Assembly: GCF_018324205.1 (NCBI RefSeq)
Contig: NZ_AP023356.1
Span: 9,244,501 to 9,308,500 of the forward strand
Direction of reading: 5' to 3'
DNA: 64,000 nucleotides
Source of the DNA: Actinoplanes ianthinogenes
Lineage (GTDB): Bacteria; Actinomycetota; Actinomycetes; Mycobacteriales; Micromonosporaceae
A model generated the notes under the pieces. The model worked only from the letters and a program-made list of their open reading frames with translations, did not search any database and was not told the DNA's origin. The translations under genes were made by a program, and so were the position numbers. This document shows positions 17,014-26,420 of this stretch, in pieces (position 1 is the stretch's first letter; every line of letters starts with the position of its first letter).

Positions 17014-17874
17014 TCAACCTGCCTGAGGATCGGAAATGCCGGGTGCGGGCAGCGCGGGTAGCACGCCCAACGCGGTCAACGCCGCTGTGACCGCCTCATG
17101 GACCGCCGGATCGCACCCGTCGGGCAGCTGGGGTTCGCCGTCGATAACGACGAAGCGGTAGGTCCGGGCCTCCTCGGAGCGCCCGGTGCAGACCGTGAGT
17201 TCTCCGGCGCGCCGCGAGGAGGCGTCGTCGAGGACGAGCGCGTACACCGGCACATCACCGTGGGCGTAGCCATCGAACGGCGCCCGCGCGGCGAGATCGT
17301 CGTCGGGACACCACCACGACGCCTCGGGCCTGCCGGTCCACGTCCGGTCGCCGAACAGTTCGTAGCGTACGTGACGGTACCGATGGGTGACGGTGACCGC
17401 GTGGCGGATCCGGGCTTCGAAGGTACCTACGCCTTCGGTGGGGGTGGGCGCCTGCAGCAGCCGGGCCAGCCGGCGGCGCAGCCACGGCTCGAGCACGAAG
17501 TCGAGCTCGTGCGGCCACGCTTTCTCGGCCGCGGATGCGGCAAAGTGCAGTGCGTTCGCGAGCGCGGCGAGCCGTTCGTCGAGATCGGGCCACAGCTGCC
17601 GCGGCTGGCCGGGGGCGGAGGACGGCGACAGCGCGTGTCGGCGGGCGACGTAGTCGACTGTCGCCCGCAACGCGCCGTTCACGGCGACATCCACGTCCTG
17701 CCGATTGTCGCACCAGTCGTAGTTCCGCTGGTTACTGAGCAGGTCCTGCAGGTACGGCTCTTTCAGCTGATCGGCGCCGTGTGTACCGCGCTCCGGCCAG
17801 GTTGCCGCCTCGGTGACATCAGCGGCGAACAACAGCCCGGTGGCGTACTCGGTTGCGAAGTCCATTTCTGACAT
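17014..17874 (-). CDS. hypothetical protein
   Basis: A 286-residue soluble protein; ATG 17874 (MSEMDFATEYATGLLFAADV) is preferred over an in-frame codon at 17892. It is rich in Trp, Asp and Arg, with a helical first half and a more beta-like second half. I recognise no catalytic motif or known family. It stands alone, divergent from the lon region, with AT content close to its neighbours. Confidence 0.6.
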   Translation of the reverse strand: MSEMDFATEYATGLLFAADVTEAATWPERGTHGADQLKEPYLQDLLSNQRNYDWCDNRQDVDVAVNGALRATVDYVARRHALSPSSAPGQPRQLWPDLDERLAALANALHFAASAAEKAWPHELDFVLEPWLRRRLARLLQAPTPTEGVGTFEARIRHAVTVTHRYRHVRYELFGDRTWTGRPEASWWCPDDDLAARAPFDGYAHGDVPVYALVLDDASSRRAGELTVCTGRSEEARTYRFVVIDGEPQLPDGCDPAVHEAVTAALTALGVLPALPAPGISDPQAG

Positions 17875-17904
17875 TCTTGATCCCGTCCTCAACAGTCCGT
17901 ACTG

Positions 17905-18090
17905 GTGCTTCGTATCGAACTGGTCGGATCCATGTCCGAGGGCTTCCGCTCAGAGATGGTCCCGAATGCGCCGGGCGAGTGCGGTCTCGGCATGGCGCTC
18001 ATCGTCGACACCGCGCTGTCGCTGGGCCTGTGGCCGGACGGATTCACCCAAGGCGACGGCGGGCGCACCTACCACTACCGGACCGCGTGA
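17905..18090 (+). pseudogene. possible fragment of an anti-sigma/ATP-binding protein
   Basis: A 61-residue frame whose middle (GECGLGMALIVDTALSLGLW) resembles the last GRGLxLV-type motif of histidine-kinase-like ATPases of the anti-sigma family, ending with a strand-like GGRTYHYRT. The usual N-terminal two thirds are absent, so if this assignment holds it is a 3' remnant. 18091-18329 holds no gene I can support. Confidence 0.35.
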
Positions 18091-18329
18091 CTCGGCAGAT
18101 GGGCAAGGCTCGCTCCACCTGCACCGACTCGGCCGCCAGTGCGGGTCCGTCCGGGTTGCGCAGGGTCGCTTCCGTGCACGCGAACAGGCCGAGGCGGGCG
18201 CCGTCCGGGCGTACCCGAATGGGGTCTGCGGATCGCTCTGTGATCCGCGGTCGGACTTCAACGGTTGAGTTGTCAGACCACCGTAAGTGCCGCTTGAGCA
18301 GGGAAGAAGCGCAACCTGCGGCCCGTTGG

Positions 18330-18347
18330 TTTTCGCCGAGAGTGAAC
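18330..18347. promoter_or_regulatory. ClgR-type box upstream of lon
   Basis: TTTTCGCCGAGAGTGAAC matches the corynebacterial ClgR consensus as I recall it (WNNWCGCYNANRGCGWWS) at every fixed position except one, GTG for GCG. It lies 63 bp before the lon start. ClgR is known to activate lon and clp genes in actinomycetes, and a clgR-type gene follows lon here. Binding is inferred. Confidence 0.5.
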
Positions 18348-18373
18348 AACGGAAGAGGTCGGTGCCCGTCGGA

Positions 18374-18394
18374 GTTGAGCAGGACAGACTCAAC
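18374..18394. promoter_or_regulatory. HAIR element (HspR site) upstream of lon
   Basis: GTTGAGC-N7-ACTCAAC matches the HspR-associated inverted repeat CTTGAGT-N7-ACTCAAG at 11 of 14 positions with exact spacing. It ends 16 bp before the lon start. HspR control of lon through such a site is established in Streptomyces, so heat induction of this lon is likely. Confidence 0.7.
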
Positions 18395-18410
18395 CCCTCG
18401 GAGGTACCGG

Positions 18411-20720
<2,310 letters not shown>

Positions 20721-20747
20721 CGCGGCTCTGCCTCTGGCAGAACCGCG
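20721..20747. promoter_or_regulatory. hairpin between lon and clgR, containing TCTGC-N5-GCAGA
   Basis: Right after the lon stop, 12-bp arms (CGCGGCTCTGCC / GGCAGAACCGCG) pair with one mismatch around a TCT loop. It could terminate lon. Its core TCTGC-N5-GCAGA (20727-20741) also occurs upstream of clpP1 (23765-23779), so it could instead be an operator of the clgR gene 36 bp downstream. Confidence 0.5.
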
Positions 20748-20782
20748 GGCTTCCGGGAGCGGTGAGTGATTACGGTCGGCGC

Positions 20783-21157
20783 ATGGCAGACGTGATGCAC
20801 CGCTCCCGGCCCCTGCTCCGGACGCTCGTCGGCGACGTGTTGCGCCGGCGGCGCCGGGAGCAGGAGCGGACCCTGGCCGAGGTCGCCCGGGACGCCAGTG
20901 TCTCGGTGCAGTACCTCTCCGAGGTCGAACGTGGCCGCAAGGAGGCGAGCTCGGAGATCGTCGCCGCGGTCTGCGACTCGCTCGGGATCGAGCTGGCCGA
21001 CCTGCTGGCCGAGGTGGGACGCGACCTGGTCGTGCACCGCGCCCCCGTGGTCCGGCTGGAGACCGCCCGGGTCCGGCTGGAGGCCGCCCGCCCGCACCGG
21101 GCCGCGCGGATGCCGCGCAGCTCCGGCGCCGGCGAGGTCGTCCTGCTCGCCGCCTGA
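20783..21157 (+). CDS. clgR: ClgR-type XRE regulator of clp/lon genes
   Basis: A 124-residue protein with an XRE helix-turn-helix: RTLAEVARDASVSVQYLSEV followed by ERGRKEASSEIVAAVCDSLG. The SEVERGRKEASSE segment is the hallmark of ClgR, the actinobacterial activator of clpP, clpC and lon. Here it lies between lon and clpP2/clpP1, which supports the call. The tail ends in LLAA; hydrophobic Ala-Ala ends make ClgR itself a ClpP substrate in other actinomycetes. ATG 20783 is the natural start, with GGTGAG further upstream. Confidence 0.85.
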   Translation: MADVMHRSRPLLRTLVGDVLRRRRREQERTLAEVARDASVSVQYLSEVERGRKEASSEIVAAVCDSLGIELADLLAEVGRDLVVHRAPVVRLETARVRLEAARPHRAARMPRSSGAGEVVLLAA

Positions 21158-21175
21158 GAGATGCTCCTATGGATG

Positions 21176-22246
21176 TCAAGCGGCGAGTTCGAGGTCGTTT
21201 GATGTGATGAGTTGGTAGAGCTCGCGGGCGACGTAGCGTTTGAGGCAGCGGATGATTTCTTTTTTGGAAAGGCCTTCTTTGGTGCGTCGTTCGGCGTAGG
21301 CGCGGGTGTCAGGGTCCCAGCGCAGGCGGCAGAGTACGACGCGGTAGAGGGCTTTGTTGGCTTGGCGGTCGCCGCCGCGGTTGAGGCGGTGGCGGGTGGT
21401 CTTGCCCGACGATGCAGGGATCGGCGCGACGCCGCACAGCATGGCGAACGCCGGCTCGGAGCCGAGCCGGTCATGGTTTTCCCCGGCGGTGACCAGGAGT
21501 TGGCCGGCGACATCGGCGCCGACGCCGTTCGCGGCGCGCAGGCCGGGGTTGATCGCGGCGGTCAATGGCTCCAGGAGTTCGTCGAGGTCGGCGATCTCGA
21601 TGGTGAGCTGCTGGTGGCGGCGGGCCAGCGAGCGTAGCGCGATCTTCGTGGCGGTGACCGGGGAGCCGGCGTCGGCACGCTCGGGTCGTAGGTTCGCGCA
21701 GGTGGCAACCAGGTTCGAGACACTCAGGCCGCGGAGCTGAGTGCGCAGGTCGTCGGCGGCGGTGACGATCAGGGTTTTGATCTGACGCTGGGTGTCGGCG
21801 CGCTGGTCGATGGCGCTGCGCCGAGACACGCGCAGGTTGCGTAGGGCCTCGACCCGGCCGTCACGCTGTTGGGGAACACCGGTGCGCTCCCCGGCAAGGG
21901 CGGCCTTGGCGGCCTGGATGGCGTCGATCGGGTCGGACTTGCCCTGAAAGCGGCGGGTCTTGCGGTCAGGCCGGTCGACTTCGATCACCGTGACGTCTTG
22001 ATCGCGTAGTAGCCGGGTGAGCCCGGCGCCGTAGGCGCCGGTGCCCTCGACGCCTACACCGCCGAGGCGGCCGAGTGCACGCATCCAGGCCAGCAAGGCG
22101 CAGTATCCGGCCGCAGTGGCGGGGAACTGCTGGGTGCCCAGCACCCGCCCGACCAGGTCGATCACTGCGGCGGTGTGGGTGTCCTGGTGGGTGTCGACGC
22201 CACCGAAGACGTCGATCGCGGCGTCGTCAGGTGTAATGGAGGGCAT
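21176..22246 (-). CDS. IS110 family transposase (DEDD recombinase)
   Basis: A 356-residue transposase starting MPSITPDDAAIDVFGGVD. The N-terminal RuvC-like DEDD domain shows VDTHQDTHTA, GVEGTGAYG and GKSDPIDAIQAA; the C-terminal Transposase_20 domain shows LCGVAPIPASSGKTTRHRL with the catalytic serine region and NKALYRVV. All blocks are present and the frame is uninterrupted, so it is probably functional. IS110 enzymes recombine DNA guided by a bridge RNA from the element's non-coding end. Confidence 0.95.
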   Translation of the reverse strand: MPSITPDDAAIDVFGGVDTHQDTHTAAVIDLVGRVLGTQQFPATAAGYCALLAWMRALGRLGGVGVEGTGAYGAGLTRLLRDQDVTVIEVDRPDRKTRRFQGKSDPIDAIQAAKAALAGERTGVPQQRDGRVEALRNLRVSRRSAIDQRADTQRQIKTLIVTAADDLRTQLRGLSVSNLVATCANLRPERADAGSPVTATKIALRSLARRHQQLTIEIADLDELLEPLTAAINPGLRAANGVGADVAGQLLVTAGENHDRLGSEPAFAMLCGVAPIPASSGKTTRHRLNRGGDRQANKALYRVVLCRLRWDPDTRAYAERRTKEGLSKKEIIRCLKRYVARELYQLITSNDLELAA

Positions 22247-22341
22247 CGTCGTCCTGTCGTTCGTGACTGGGGGCAGGGCGGCACGCACCAGCCGGGCAAC
22301 GCGGACAAGACAGAGATGGGGCCTCTGGCCAGGCTCCTATG
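22247..22341 (-). ncRNA. possible bridge RNA region of the IS110 element
   Basis: Non-coding DNA directly upstream of the transposase. In IS110-group elements with the long end upstream, this segment encodes the bridge RNA that pairs with donor and target DNA. I did not work out the two guide loops, so the RNA itself is inferred from family knowledge and position only. Confidence 0.4.
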
Positions 22342-22370
22342 AAGTCACAACGCCACGCCTGATGAGTGCA

Positions 22371-22457
22371 TGAGCACCTCCCGACCAGGGCCGACAAATC
22401 TCGTTAAGGACCCGAAGTCAGTCAGGCGGTGGGTCAGACCCCGGCGGGAGGTGCTCA
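22371..22457. repeat. 13-bp perfect inverted repeat, arms 61 bp apart
   Basis: TGAGCACCTCCCG (22371-22383) and CGGGAGGTGCTCA (22445-22457) flank a 61-base core. It lies between the IS110 end and the clpP2 stop. It may be the clpP operon terminator, a small non-autonomous element, or part of the IS target. The loop is long for a terminator. Confidence 0.5.
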
Positions 22458-22472
22458 CCAACATCATCTCTG

Positions 22473-23087
22473 TCAGGCGGCGTTGAGCCGGTACGCCCGC
22501 GGCTCGCGGTGCGTGATCACCCGGTCGGCGAGGCCGTAGGCGACCGCGTCGTGCGCCGACAGCGCCATCTTGCGGTCGGTGTCCTCCCGGATCTTGGCTG
22601 CCGGGTGCCCGGTGTGCTCGGCCAGGATCTGATCCATCTCGGCCCGCACCCGGGCCACCTCCTTGGCCTCCACGGCCAGGTCCGGCAGCGTGCCCCGGGC
22701 CTGGCTGGTGGTCTGGTGCAGGGTGACCTTGGCGTGCCGCAGCACCGAGCGCTTGCCCGGCGTGCCGGCCGCCAGCAGCGCCGCGGCCGACGAGGCGGCC
22801 TGTCCGACGCAGATGGTGGCGATGTCGCACCGGACGAAGTTCATCGTGTCGTAGATCGCGGTCAGCGCGCTGAACGAGCCGCCGGGAGAGTTGATGTACA
22901 GCCCGATCTCCTGCTCCCCGCTGGACTCCAGGTGGATCAGCTGGGCGATCACCACATTGGCGACACCGTCGTCGATCTCGGTGCCGAGGAAGATGATCCG
23001 GTCGGCCAGCAGCCGGGAGTAGACGTCGAAGGCGCGCTCCCCGCTCGGCGTCTTCTCGACCACCGTCGGAATCGTGTACTGGCTCAT
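22473..23087 (-). CDS. clpP2: ATP-dependent Clp protease proteolytic subunit 2
   Basis: A 204-residue ClpP. Catalytic Ser is in CVGQAASSAAALLAAG, His in RHAKVTLHQTTS and Asp in IREDTDRKMAL. It forms mixed ClpP1P2 barrels with the upstream paralogue and works with ClpC/ClpX ATPases in protein turnover. Its ATG overlaps the clpP1 stop (ATGA), so translation is coupled. The pair is convergent with lon-clgR, now separated by an IS110 element. Confidence 0.95.
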   Translation of the reverse strand: MSQYTIPTVVEKTPSGERAFDVYSRLLADRIIFLGTEIDDGVANVVIAQLIHLESSGEQEIGLYINSPGGSFSALTAIYDTMNFVRCDIATICVGQAASSAAALLAAGTPGKRSVLRHAKVTLHQTTSQARGTLPDLAVEAKEVARVRAEMDQILAEHTGHPAAKIREDTDRKMALSAHDAVAYGLADRVITHREPRAYRLNAA

Positions 23088-23692
23088 GCGGAGAGTCCCA
23101 TCGGCTGGCGGGTCATGCTCGGGCGGACGTCGTCGACGCTGTCGATGATGTGGTCGATGAGGCCGTACTGCCGCGCCTCCTCGGCGGTGAACCAGCGGTC
23201 GCGGCGGCTGTCCAGCTCCACCGTGTCGTACGGCTGGCCGGTGTGCTCGGCGGTCAGTCGCAGCAGCGTCTGGCCGAGACGTTCCAGCTGGTTGGCGTAG
23301 ATCTCCACATCGGCCGCGGTGCCGCCGAACCCGGCCGAGCCCTGGTGCATCAGGATCTGCGCGTGCGGCAGCGCGAACCGCTTGCCCGGGGTGCCCGCGG
23401 TGAGCAGGAACTGGCCCATGCTGCCGGCCAGCCCGAGCGCCAGGGTGCTGACCTCGTTGGGGATCAGCCGCATGGTGTCGTAGATCGCCAGGCCGGCCGT
23501 GACCGACCCGCCCGGTGAGTTGATGTACAGGTTGATCGTGCTCTGCGGATCCTCGGCGGACAGCAGCAGCAGCTGCCCGCAGATCCGGTTGGCGATCGGG
23601 TCGTCGACCTCGGCACCGAGCACGATGATGCGCTGGTGCAGCAGCTGGACGGCCACCTGGTCGTCGACGGTGCCGCTGATGGCTTGTTGCAT
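23084..23692 (-). CDS. clpP1: ATP-dependent Clp protease proteolytic subunit 1
   Basis: A 202-residue ClpP from ATG 23692 (MQQAISGTVDDQVAVQLL), with AAGGAG seven bases upstream; an in-frame start at 23734 is less likely. Catalytic Ser is in ALGLAGSMGQFLLTAG, His in PHAQILMHQGS and Asp in ELDSRRDRWFTAEEA. First gene of the clpP1-clpP2 operon. A TCTGC-N5-GCAGA palindrome lies 73 bp upstream and recurs next to clgR, suggesting shared control. Confidence 0.95.
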   Translation of the reverse strand: MQQAISGTVDDQVAVQLLHQRIIVLGAEVDDPIANRICGQLLLLSAEDPQSTINLYINSPGGSVTAGLAIYDTMRLIPNEVSTLALGLAGSMGQFLLTAGTPGKRFALPHAQILMHQGSAGFGGTAADVEIYANQLERLGQTLLRLTAEHTGQPYDTVELDSRRDRWFTAEEARQYGLIDHIIDSVDDVRPSMTRQPMGLSA

Positions 23693-23764
23693 GGCCTGCT
23701 CCTTCGGTTCGGCCGGACGGGCCGCCTCCACCATTGCGGTGCGGGCGGCCCCCGGCCAAGCCGA

Positions 23765-23779
23765 TCTGCCGTTAGCAGA
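23765..23779. promoter_or_regulatory. TCTGC-N5-GCAGA palindrome upstream of clpP1
   Basis: The same 5-5-5 palindrome as between lon and clgR. Its geometry resembles the CGC-N5-GCG core of ClgR boxes but with TGC/GCA half-sites. Possible ClgR operator; not proven. Confidence 0.4.
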
Positions 23780-23836
23780 CGACCCGGCGACGACCCGGCC
23801 CTGACCTGTTCAGGACCGGTCCGGTGACGTGGCGGG

Positions 23837-24925
23837 TCAGCGGGCGGACCACACCTGGGCGCCGGTGCGGTTGCAGTCCCAGATCTGCACCTTCGTGCCG
23901 TTGGTGGTGCCGCCGGCGTTGACGTCGACGCACTTCCCGGAGGCCACCCCGGTGATCGTGCCGGAGGCGCCGAAGGTGAACCGCTGGTTGGCGCCGCCGT
24001 GGCAGGTCCAGACGGTGACCCGGGTGCCGTTGGCGGTGCCGTTGCCGTACACGTCGAGGCACTTGCCGCCGGCGCCGCGCAGCTCACCGGCCGCGGTGCG
24101 GGTCCACTTCTGGTTGGCGCCGCCGTGGCAGTCCCAGAGGTGCACGGTGGCGCCGTCGGTGCCGTTGCCGCTGCTGTCGTCCAGGCAGCGCCGGGACTGC
24201 GGGTTGGAGAGCACGACCGTGCCACCGACCGGCGGGGTGGTCAGCGTGGCCAGGCTGCCGGGCACCGACTGGAGCGCGGCGAACCAGCGGGCGGCCATCT
24301 TGTCGTACCCGCCGGCGTTCGGGTGCAGGCCGTCGGCCAGGTCGGCGGTGGTCAGCGCGGAGTGCATGTCGACCAGGTGGGTGAGCGGCCCCTTCTGGGC
24401 GACGATGCCGGGCAGGGCCGCGTTGAACGTCTGGGTCTTCTGCTCGTTCGCGGCGTTCGCGGTGGGGGTGATCTGCGCGACGAACAGCTGCACCTGCGGG
24501 GCGTTCGCCCGGATCTTGTCGATCAGCGCGGACAGCCGGGCCGGGGCGTTGGCGACGTCGTGGTTCTGCCCGATGTCGTTGGTGCCGATGTGCAGCAGGA
24601 CGGTGCGCGGGTCGGCCTGCCGGATCCAGCCGACGATGTTCGCGTCGAGCTGGTCGATGCGCCAGCCCGAGTGGCCCTCGTGGTCGTGGTCGCCGAGGCC
24701 GGCCGGCCCGTTCGAGCCGGAGCCGACGAAATCGGTCAGCGTGCCGTTGCCGGCGAGGCGCTGCCAGAGCCCGATGCGGTAGCCGCCCGGAACGTTGTAG
24801 CCGTCGGTGATGGAGTCCCCGAGCGGCATCACGCGTACGCCGCCGTTGGATTCGGCCGCCTGTGCGGCGGCGGAGGGCAGGCAGAGCGCGCCGAGGAACA
24901 GGATGAGGGCTGCGAGTCGTCTCAT
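23837..24925 (-). CDS. secreted SGNH hydrolase with ricin-type lectin domain
   Basis: A 362-residue secreted protein from ATG 24925 with GGAG six bases upstream and a signal peptide (LAALILFLGALCLPSAAAQA). The SGNH domain has block I RVMPLGDSITDG, block III LLHIGTNDIGQN and block V DGLHPNAGGYDKMA. From ~235 there is a ricin B beta-trefoil with three CLD(V/D) ... WDCHGGANQ(K/R) repeats. It probably removes acetyl or acyl groups from plant polysaccharide. It is a close paralogue of the gene at 53487. Confidence 0.92.
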   Translation of the reverse strand: MRRLAALILFLGALCLPSAAAQAAESNGGVRVMPLGDSITDGYNVPGGYRIGLWQRLAGNGTLTDFVGSGSNGPAGLGDHDHEGHSGWRIDQLDANIVGWIRQADPRTVLLHIGTNDIGQNHDVANAPARLSALIDKIRANAPQVQLFVAQITPTANAANEQKTQTFNAALPGIVAQKGPLTHLVDMHSALTTADLADGLHPNAGGYDKMAARWFAALQSVPGSLATLTTPPVGGTVVLSNPQSRRCLDDSSGNGTDGATVHLWDCHGGANQKWTRTAAGELRGAGGKCLDVYGNGTANGTRVTVWTCHGGANQRFTFGASGTITGVASGKCVDVNAGGTTNGTKVQIWDCNRTGAQVWSAR

Positions 24926-24993
24926 GACCAGCTCCATTTCCGGTTGGCCCCGCCATCGCAGTCCCGGATCTGTGCCTTCACGCCGCTGATGCC
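24922..24993 (-). pseudogene. fossil of a ricin-domain C-terminus
   Basis: Directly before the SGNH gene, one frame reads GVKAQIRDCDGGANRKWSWS and stops at 24922-24924, overlapping the SGNH start codon. DC-x-GG-AN-x-KW is the signature of the last ricin B repeat. Nothing upstream continues the domain, so this is the decayed tail of a lost or deleted ricin-tagged gene. Confidence 0.6.
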
Positions 24994-25116
24994 TCGGACG
25001 CGCCGCGGTCCCGGCGGGTGCCCGAAGCCTCACCCCCCGCTCGTGCATCTGTCAACGTCGATGCGTGCCAGAGGGGTGAGCGGTCTGCTGGCGTCGCCGA
25101 GCGGTCGAAAGACGGG

Positions 25117-25746
25117 TCAGCGGGGCGTGCGGCGCTGATTCTCGCGCCGGCGCTGGGTGACGCGGCGGACCTGGTCGGCGTCCCCGGTGACGGTGCTGAC
25201 GCGCTCGGCGAGTGCGGCGTGCTGGGACGGCAGATACTGCTGGGCGGCGGTGAGCAGGGGGAGCAGGGCGGCCGGGTCGCTGTCGCCGAGGGCCTGGTGC
25301 AGCCGGTCGAGGCTGTCCTGCGCGTGCGGGCCCAGATCGGTCAGGGCGGTGATCTGCCCGGCGAGCTGCCGCAGGTCGGCGCCGTTGTCCCGGGCCCAGT
25401 CGGTGACCGCCCGGGTCCCCGCGCGGCGGTCGCGCTCCGCGGTGACGCGCTGGTCGCCGGTGGCGGTGGCGTCGTCCAGCGCGCCGCGCCGGACCCGCAG
25501 ATAACGCCGCTCGGCGGCTTGCCGGCTGGCCACGCCCATCGCCGGGGCGAGCTCGGCCCAGCTGGCCCCCGCGGCGCGGGCGGCGGCGATCAGCTGCGGC
25601 TCGCTGGCGTCGAGCTGGGCACGCAGGTGACGCAGCGCGATCAGTGCGGCCAGCGCCGTCTCGGAGGGAGCGGCCGGCGTGCTGCCGGCCGTGGTCAGGA
25701 TCAGCGCGAGCGCCGCCTGCGCCTGGTGATGATCGTCGACGTTCAT
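25117..25746 (-). CDS. rheA: RheA-like repressor of hsp18
   Basis: A 209-residue protein divergent from hsp18. The central part (LIAAARAAGASWAELAPAMG ... RQAAERRYLRV) looks like a helix-turn-helix, and the rest is helical and charged. In Streptomyces albus, RheA is encoded divergently from hsp18 and represses it at low temperature through TGTCATC-N5-GATGACA; a nearly identical site lies between these two genes. ATG 25746 is preferred because ATG 25800 would lie inside that operator. The name rests on context and operator match. Confidence 0.75.
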   Translation of the reverse strand: MNVDDHHQAQAALALILTTAGSTPAAPSETALAALIALRHLRAQLDASEPQLIAAARAAGASWAELAPAMGVASRQAAERRYLRVRRGALDDATATGDQRVTAERDRRAGTRAVTDWARDNGADLRQLAGQITALTDLGPHAQDSLDRLHQALGDSDPAALLPLLTAAQQYLPSQHAALAERVSTVTGDADQVRRVTQRRRENQRRTPR

Positions 25747-25780
25747 CGCCGCCTCGTCGTCGTCTGAATGACAATCCACT

Positions 25781-25799
25781 TGTCGTCGTTCCGATGACA
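25781..25799. promoter_or_regulatory. RheA-type operator
   Basis: TGTCGTC-GTTCC-GATGACA differs from the published RheA site TGTCATC-N5-GATGACA at one base and keeps the spacing. It lies between rheA and hsp18 and could control both. Confidence 0.75.
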
Positions 25800-25862
25800 T
25801 GCTACAACGGTGGGTGAGCGCATTGGCACCCCTGTTGTTGAGAGATTTCGGAGGTGGACACG

Positions 25863-26306
25863 ATGTTGGTGCGCACTGACCCGTTCCGGGAACTCGACCG
25901 GTGGACCCGGCAGGTGTTCGGCGACCCCCAGTCCGGCACCTGGTCCCGGCCGGTCACCATGCCGCTGGATGCGTATCGGACGGGCGACGAGTTCATCGTC
26001 GCGTTCGACCTGCCCGGCGTGTCCCCGGACAGCATCGATATCGACATCGAGCGCAACGTGCTCACGGTCAAGGCCGAGCGCCGGCCGCTGGACCTGGGCG
26101 ACAACGCGCAGGTGCACACGTCGGAGCGGCCGCTGGGCGTGTTCTCCCGCCAGCTGATCCTGTCCGACGTGCTCGACAGCGAGCGCATCCAGGCCGGCTA
26201 TGACAACGGTGTCCTGGTCCTGCGCATCCCGGTGCTGGAGAAGGCCAAGCCCCGCAAGGTAAGCGTGGCGGTCAACTCCAGCGAGCACGCCGCGATCAAC
26301 TCCTGA
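25863..26306 (+). CDS. hsp18: Hsp20/alpha-crystallin small heat-shock protein (Hsp18)
   Basis: A 147-residue small heat-shock protein; GGAGGT lies seven bases before ATG. It has the alpha-crystallin domain (PVTMPLDAYRTGDEFIVAFD, then DLPGVSPDSIDIDIERN) with the GVLVLRIPVLEKAKPRKV tail containing the I-x-V/I motif that drives oligomer assembly. It holds denatured proteins in solution during heat stress. A RheA-type operator and the divergent rheA gene indicate heat-controlled repression. Confidence 0.95.
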   Translation: MLVRTDPFRELDRWTRQVFGDPQSGTWSRPVTMPLDAYRTGDEFIVAFDLPGVSPDSIDIDIERNVLTVKAERRPLDLGDNAQVHTSERPLGVFSRQLILSDVLDSERIQAGYDNGVLVLRIPVLEKAKPRKVSVAVNSSEHAAINS

Positions 26307-26360
26307 CCCGCGCAGCACTCTCCTGATCCGCACAGCACTCTCCTGACCCGCGCACCACCC
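26301..26360. repeat. three 20-bp tandem repeats at the hsp18 stop
   Basis: TCCTGACCCGCGCAGCACTC and two variants follow head to tail with exact 20-bp period. The first copy contains the hsp18 stop codon, so each unit supplies a TGA in the same relative place. They run straight into the terminator hairpin. Confidence 0.75.
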
Positions 26361-26390
26361 GAGGACCCCGGCGGTTCGCCGGGGTCCTCG
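26360..26390 (+). terminator. hsp18 terminator hairpin
   Basis: CGAGGACCCCGGCG-GTT-CGCCGGGGTCCTCG has perfect 14-bp arms and a 3-base loop, 53 bp after the stop codon. No T-run. Confidence 0.8.
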
Positions 26391-26420
26391 CACGTCCTCG
26401 GATCCGGTTAGAGTCGGGCG

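Larger units (their letters stand above)
21163..22341 (-). mobile_element. IS110-family insertion sequence
   Basis: An intact IS110-type transposase gene with a short downstream end and a ~95-base non-coding upstream end. The 9-mer GCTCCTATG occurs in the same orientation at 21163-21171 and 22333-22341 and may mark the element ends or core. No terminal inverted repeats are visible, as usual for IS110 group elements. It sits 5 bp after clgR and before the end of clpP2, breaking neither gene. The exact ends are uncertain. Confidence 0.7.

Noticed and set aside
18310..18320. CGC-N5-GCG (CGCAACCTGCG) as a second ClgR box before lon
   Set aside because: Lacks the flanking A/T positions and the inner Y/A/R bases of the consensus; too short to count alone.
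18091..18329. Coding frames upstream of lon on both strands
   Set aside because: Several overlapping frames are open but none has a good start, domain or steady codon bias.
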